From RUG14515 sp045117995 (GTDB lineage: Bacteria > Bacillota_I > Bacilli_A > RFN20 > CAG-826), in contig JBGUOH010000009.1 in the NCBI GenBank assembly GCA_045117995.1, positions 124,001 to 188,000 of the forward strand: 64,000 nt of DNA, written 5' to 3'. The notes beneath the pieces are model-generated. The model made no database searches and was not told the DNA's origin. It was given only the letters and a program-made list of their open reading frames with translations. The first letter of the stretch is position 1. Every line of letters begins with the position of its first letter. Shown piece after piece: positions 60,121 to 64,000 of this stretch. A program made the translations under genes and the position numbers.

Positions 60121-61491
60121 CTATCTCACCCTAGACTTCTTTGGTCTTCTAATATTGTTATCCACTAGTTCACTGATAAATGAACCTTGAGGAATCTTCT
60201 TACTAAGTTCAATGCCTAAACGAATAGTTCTTTCATCTAAATAATCGTGTTGAAGCGCAGCGCCGATTAAAAGCTCCGCGACTAATGGATAGTCTTCTGG
60301 TTTCACACTTTCAAAGTTTGCATGAACGATTTGGACATATCTTGTCTTATCGTTACTATATGAAGAAACCTTTAAGAAATATTCCAAAGGAATTTGTCTA
60401 ATCTTACCTTCATCAAGTGGTAATTCATCAAAGAGTAATAAGTAAATACTTAATCTATTTTTCGCTGGAGAAGAGAATAAATCCTGCATGTAATAACGAT
60501 GGTTCATTTGGAATAAATATGACCCTTTAAGCGAGGCGATTTGTTCAATGGTTAAATCTTGATATTTGAGATATTCCATCATCACTTGGCTCGCGATTCT
60601 TTCTTCAGAATAGTTATCTTCTGCGTGTTTAAGTAACTCGATTAAAGAATCACAGTTAGGGGCAAGCAAGATATCGTAAAGGTTAGCTTTTCGTGTCACG
60701 CCCCTTCTCTTTTCTAGTTCTTCGCTTAATGTTTGATAGATAGAATCCGCTTCTGTAAGCATCACTTTCGTGGATTCATTCGCGGTTTCTAAAATCTTTT
60801 GGAAGTTATTAACGTTTTGAGCATTGAAGAACAATGGAGAAAGGATATCGTTAACGACTCTCGCTTTATATTGGCCTCTTTGATAATAAGGTAATAATTC
60901 ATTAATAAAGATTTGGCATTGTTCGAAACTTCTAATTTGATATGAAAGTTTACTCACTAGAGGAATGTTATCTCCGCCTCTCAAATAGAGATATCTTTCT
61001 AATAAGTCTTTAAATGTCTTTTCACCACCACTGATGTTTGGCATGACCTTCTCTCCTTTTGGATCGAGGAGTTTTTTCATGGTTAATAAGACTGCATATA
61101 AATGCTTACATGCACCACCGACTGGGCATGAGCAAGTTAAGGTAATAAAGGAATTAGAATCGACGACAATTCTAAAAGCGTATTCTTTAGAGCCTTCGAT
61201 TTTGCCATAGCATTCATTCTCACTTAAGTGCATATCTTTAATTGCACCATTGAGATATTCCATGGCTTTACCCTTAGTAGCGTTATCAAATAATCCTTCA
61301 TAAAGTCCTAAAGACACAAACTTAGAAAGGGTGATATTATCTGCCACCATTAAATTTGGATGAGATAAAAGAACTTGCTTCGTTGATTTCGTATCCGCGA
61401 AATAAACATGGCCTAAATCACCATTTTCTCTTTTGAGCAACACACCATATCCGAGCGAAAGGTGTTTGAGTATTAAGTAACGAACCGCCAT
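60121..61491 (-). CDS. SWIM zinc-finger protein, partner of SNF2 helicase
   Basis: 456 aa. SWIM motif CSCPVGGACKH (C-x-C-x6-C-x-H, near residue 119) after an N-terminal beta region (GYGVLLKRENGDLGHVYFAD). The rest is helical with no family name I can give. Directly followed by the SNF2 gene with zero spacing; both proteins carry SWIM-type sites, suggesting a complex. Start: AAAGG 6 nt before the ATG, but an extended -10 TGGTATAAT (61503-61511) ends 11 nt before it, so the leader is only a few nt. Confidence 0.78.
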   Translation of the reverse strand: MAVRYLILKHLSLGYGVLLKRENGDLGHVYFADTKSTKQVLLSHPNLMVADNITLSKFVSLGLYEGLFDNATKGKAMEYLNGAIKDMHLSENECYGKIEGSKEYAFRIVVDSNSFITLTCSCPVGGACKHLYAVLLTMKKLLDPKGEKVMPNISGGEKTFKDLLERYLYLRGGDNIPLVSKLSYQIRSFEQCQIFINELLPYYQRGQYKARVVNDILSPLFFNAQNVNNFQKILETANESTKVMLTEADSIYQTLSEELEKRRGVTRKANLYDILLAPNCDSLIELLKHAEDNYSEERIASQVMMEYLKYQDLTIEQIASLKGSYLFQMNHRYYMQDLFSSPAKNRLSIYLLLFDELPLDEGKIRQIPLEYFLKVSSYSNDKTRYVQIVHANFESVKPEDYPLVAELLIGAALQHDYLDERTIRLGIELSKKIPQGSFISELVDNNIRRPKKSRVR

Positions 61492-61576
61492 ACGTACCTT
61501 TAATTATACCAAAACATCAAAAAACAATACATAAAATCGTTCACATATTTACAAAAAGGGTTAGAATGTTTCAGGT
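61492..61576. promoter_or_regulatory. divergent promoters of SWIM-SNF2 unit and bioY
   Basis: Minus strand extended -10 TGGTATAAT (61503-61511) for the SWIM gene. Plus strand TTCACA (61540-61545), 16-bp spacer, TAGAAT (61562-61567) ending 9 nt before the bioY ATG, which has no usable SD. Confidence 0.6.
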
Positions 61577-62101
61577 ATGGATAAAAGAAAGCAAATTATT
61601 CGCATCAGTAGAAACGCCGTAATGCTTGCATTACTATGCATCATCGGTATGTTCTCTGTCCCACTTGGGGATAACATCAAAGTATCCTTGCAACTATTAA
61701 TGGTATTTATCATCGGTCTCACTTCTGCATCATTTATTGACGCAATCATTGTGACTGGTTTATATCTTCTTATTGGTTTATTAATTCCTGTTTATGCAGG
61801 ATTCACCGCTGGTATCACTCCAACATTTGGTTTTGTCATTTCATTTGTGGTTTTAGTGATCCCGCTTTATTTTTTAAATAAACTGCCAATTAAAAACCAA
61901 TTCATTCGTATGGGTATCGCCTGTTTAGTAGCCTTAGTTATTTGCTACGCAATAGGCACAACATTCTTAGCGTTATATTTAAAACTTAATATACAAAAAG
62001 CACTACTTATTGCAGTAGTGCCTTATATACCTTTTGATATCGCAAAGATTATTATTGCGATTATCGTGGTTTCACTTCTTCCAAAGAAGTTATTTGAATG
62101 A
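61577..62101 (+). CDS. bioY: biotin ECF transporter S-component BioY
   Basis: 174 aa with six hydrophobic helices. ALLCIIGMFSVPLG near the start, LTSASFIDAIIVTGLYLLIGLLIPVYAGFTAGITPTFGFVISF contain the BioY-type ligand region. Captures biotin at the membrane. No bioM/bioN beside it, so it probably joins the shared EcfA1-EcfA2-EcfT module (8959-11491). Predicted leaderless start. Stops with TGA, which abuts the stop of the convergent membrane gene. Confidence 0.9.
   Translation: MDKRKQIIRISRNAVMLALLCIIGMFSVPLGDNIKVSLQLLMVFIIGLTSASFIDAIIVTGLYLLIGLLIPVYAGFTAGITPTFGFVISFVVLVIPLYFLNKLPIKNQFIRMGIACLVALVICYAIGTTFLALYLKLNIQKALLIAVVPYIPFDIAKIIIAIIVVSLLPKKLFE
61995..62021 (-). terminator. terminator of the 62102-63094 unit, embedded in bioY
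   Basis: Minus strand: GCACTAC (62015-62021), 8-nt loop, GTAGTGC (62000-62006), then five T. About 80 nt after the minus-strand stop, wholly inside the bioY coding sequence. Confidence 0.8.
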
Positions 62102-63094
62102 TTATTTCTTACGGGCTAATAAGCCTTTAATTAAAGCAACGACAGAAACAATAATTGGTGTGAACACCACGATTAATGTGGCGATGTTTACGCTGGCGGC
62201 GAATGCCACTGGTAAGATACCAAAGCCAGCATTACTTGGACCATCTAAGTTTGTGCCTAATCCTACGAAGTAGAGAATAGCCACTAAAGCGGAAACCGCT
62301 AAACCAACGATAGCTAATGGAAGTAAGAACGCTTTCTTATTTTCTTCCTTGAGTTCGTTATAGTAGAATTCCCAAACCGCTAAGAATAAGAAGTTAATGA
62401 AATAAACCAAAATCAAAGCGATAGAGAAGAATAAGTATCCGTTAGCGAAGTCATGGATGAATAAACCAATGCCACAAGCGGCAAATGAGAAGATAGCAAT
62501 CAACATCCAGAAGGACATGAATGTGCAATATAAGCCTCTAGCTTTCTTCACTACTGGTCCTCTACTAGGAACACTATATGGAAGCTTTTCTTGGAATTTC
62601 TTTGGATAGATTAAACCAAAGACACCTAATGCCACATAAATTAATGAATAGAGAATGGAATCAAGTGGATACCATGGGGAAGGAGAACCTTCCACCAAGG
62701 AATGGATCTTGCCCATCGCTAACATCACGATAATGGCGATTAAGTTAACCGCAGCGAACGCTAATAAAGCGATTGAATTTTTCTTAAGAGATTTAGCTCT
62801 CTTTTCATCGTTCACGTTTCTGAAGAAAGCATGGACTAATAACAACGCCCAGATAGACATGAAACAAGAGAGGAATAATGGAAGTGATCTAGTTGCGTCT
62901 CTTAAAGCCGCATCCATAGAACCACTAACGATTGAGCCAATACAATCAGCAAATGCATATAATGCATTGAAGAATGTAAAAGCGGAAAAGACGAAGAATA
63001 AGATTAGAACAAGGGAGACAACTAGAGATTGTCTTTTTTGATTTGCATCAAATGTGGATAGAACAAAACTATCTTTGCTAAAAAACTTTTTCAT
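62102..63094 (-). CDS. multi-span membrane protein, unknown function
   Basis: 330 aa, about eight hydrophobic segments in regular pairs, short polar loops, basic C-terminus LLARKK. Not recognised. Start set at 63094, where ATG overlaps the stop of the upstream phosphoesterase (TAATG) and GGGTGA lies 7 nt upstream; a longer start at 63109 is inside that gene. Translationally coupled to the phosphoesterase, so they probably act together at the membrane. Confidence 0.8.
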   Translation of the reverse strand: MKKFFSKDSFVLSTFDANQKRQSLVVSLVLILFFVFSAFTFFNALYAFADCIGSIVSGSMDAALRDATRSLPLFLSCFMSIWALLLVHAFFRNVNDEKRAKSLKKNSIALLAFAAVNLIAIIVMLAMGKIHSLVEGSPSPWYPLDSILYSLIYVALGVFGLIYPKKFQEKLPYSVPSRGPVVKKARGLYCTFMSFWMLIAIFSFAACGIGLFIHDFANGYLFFSIALILVYFINFLFLAVWEFYYNELKEENKKAFLLPLAIVGLAVSALVAILYFVGLGTNLDGPSNAGFGILPVAFAASVNIATLIVVFTPIIVSVVALIKGLLARKK

Positions 63095-64000
63095 TAGAAT
63101 TTCACCCATTTAACAAAATCGTTAGATGCCCTTTCGTTTAAATATAAATGTTCTAAATCAAACTTACCTTCGATATTGCTTTCTTCATCAGTAATGGTCA
63201 CTAATGAAGCACCAATTAAATCAAAGTTTTCGTTAATACCAACAGAGGCTAAGCCTTCTTTCATCGCTGGATCATCACTATTAACATCGATATGAGCGTA
63301 ATATAACTCAATACCTGTCTTAACGCCTAAACCAACGACCAAGTCATCCCATTTAACTGTCCAGTCAACGTTATGAGCGTGGCCCATGAAAGCACCTTTA
63401 AGGTTGTGTTGCTTTGCTTCATCTAAGAAGTTAGAGGCGTATTCTTCATTACCATTGTCAGCGAATTCTTCTAGTTTAAAGAATTTGTTGGTGTACTCAG
63501 AACGCTTTTCATAAAGCTTTAAGTTTTCATCTTGTGGGATGTGGTAATAGGCAATACCTGGAACGGCTTCGCCTACGGCTTTATGTTGTTCTAACCACCA
63601 TTCTGTTTGATCTTTACGGATATAGTCATAATCTCTAAATGGAGCGAGACTTGTTTCAGAGAAAGAAGCACCACTATCTAAGTTAGAGATTTGCCATTTA
63701 ACTTCAGAATCTTTACTACCATCTTTAGTTAAGTTGATAACGAAGTTACTTCTACCATATAAATCATCGTTAGCTTCGTAGTAGATAGAATTCTTTGCTT
63801 TAGCAAATCTATCACCTAACCAATTTGGATTATAAATACCATGTCTATCATGGTTACCCCAAATAGAAGCATATTGGAATCCGTATTCTTCGGATTTTTC
63901 TTCAAAGTATTTAATAAAGCTATCAACATGGAATGAGTTGGACAACATGAACATGTCACCAGTGAGTTCCACTAAATCGATTTTCGCGGAATTTCCTTGT
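63094..64000 (-). CDS. calcineurin-like metallophosphoesterase, C-terminal part (cut by window edge)
   Basis: Open to the right edge; the true start is outside the window. The visible ~300 residues begin in KIDLVELTGDMF (TGD metal site), then GNHDRHG and, near the C-terminus, GHAHNVDW: three metal-binding blocks of calcineurin-like phosphoesterases in order. In this family substrates range from nucleotides to phospholipids; not determinable here. Last 3 bp overlap the start of the membrane protein gene. Confidence 0.85.
   Translation of the reverse strand, partial: QGNSAKIDLVELTGDMFMLSNSFHVDSFIKYFEEKSEEYGFQYASIWGNHDRHGIYNPNWLGDRFAKAKNSIYYEANDDLYGRSNFVINLTKDGSKDSEVKWQISNLDSGASFSETSLAPFRDYDYIRKDQTEWWLEQHKAVGEAVPGIAYYHIPQDENLKLYEKRSEYTNKFFKLEEFADNGNEEYASNFLDEAKQHNLKGAFMGHAHNVDWTVKWDDLVVGLGVKTGIELYYAHIDVNSDDPAMKEGLASVGINENFDLIGASLVTITDEESNIEGKFDLEHLYLNERASNDFVKWVKF

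Noticed and set aside
57043..61491. Defence island around the SNF2 helicase
   Set aside because: Neighbours are a sugar kinase unit and bioY; no nuclease, methyltransferase or transposase is present, so a phage-defence label is not supported.
1..64000. Mycoplasma genetic code (TGA as Trp)
   Set aside because: Tryptophans are TGG and TGA is used as the stop of ecfA2, bioY and the Gfo/Idh/MocA gene at natural protein ends.

Overview
The window is AT-rich and densely coded, mostly on the minus strand. It looks like an uncultured anaerobic gut member of the Bacillota, near the Bacilli/Mollicutes-like lineages. Grounds: Bacilli-type synteny (S10-spc-alpha ribosomal cluster; ecfA1-ecfA2-ecfT-truA and rplM-rpsI; cysS-rlmB-sigH-like), a trimeric NAD-linked [FeFe] hydrogenase, AdhE with Rex, and short intergenic gaps. 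TGA is used as a stop (ecfA2, bioY, a Gfo/Idh/MocA gene), so the code is the standard one, not the Mycoplasma code. Taxonomy is inferred, not proven.

Layout. 1-6060: a plant-glycan module, transcribed leftwards as GH3 glycosidase, GPH-type sugar symporter and (cut by the window edge) an alpha-L-rhamnosidase, with a divergent AraC regulator. 6147-12198: tRNA-Ile(GAT), rpsI-rplM, yebC, truA-ecfT-ecfA2-ecfA1, and a sigma-H-like factor. 12228-16555: rlmB, mgtC-like, a cation/proton antiporter and cysS, downstream of the hydCBA operon (16622-20793). 20961-24227: rex-adhE. 24387-26582: three small proteins (two with predicted membrane segments, one zinc-ribbon) and gpsA. 26719-41709: one uninterrupted run from rpsJ to rplQ containing secY, adk, map, infA, rpmJ and rpoA, but no rpmD (L30). 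42018-44789: queuosine operon tgt-queA-queH. 44874-50359: GH43, nitroreductase, kinase-like protein, PepT, a membrane protein and a flavin reductase-like protein. 50480-53174: MFS transporter, GDPD, lipoprotein. 53175-56932: HAD phosphatase, a lysine/alanine/proline-tailed DUF2188 protein, a Gfo/Idh/MocA oxidoreductase and an FGGY kinase. 57043-61491: SNF2 helicase with a SWIM-domain partner. 61577-64000: BioY, a membrane protein and a metallophosphoesterase (cut by the edge).

Physiology. Glycosidases, sugar transporters and a sugar kinase feed fermentation; AdhE and the hydrogenase dispose of reductant as ethanol and H2, with Rex sensing NADH/NAD. BioY has no dedicated ATPase beside it and probably uses the EcfA1-EcfA2-EcfT module encoded about 50 kb away.

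Most notable observations: (i) several first genes of transcription units have a -10 box ending 6-11 nt before the start codon and no convincing Shine-Dalgarno, suggesting leaderless mRNAs, while downstream genes often have strong SDs; (ii) convergent genes whose stop codons abut with no spacer, each using a terminator buried inside the opposing coding sequence; (iii) low-complexity Ala/Lys/Glu/Pro extensions on five ribosomal proteins plus a histone-H1-like tail on a DUF2188 protein; (iv) a structured S10 operon leader; (v) a tandem 17-bp repeat bracketing the rex promoter. No CRISPR array, insertion sequence, prophage or rRNA operon was seen.
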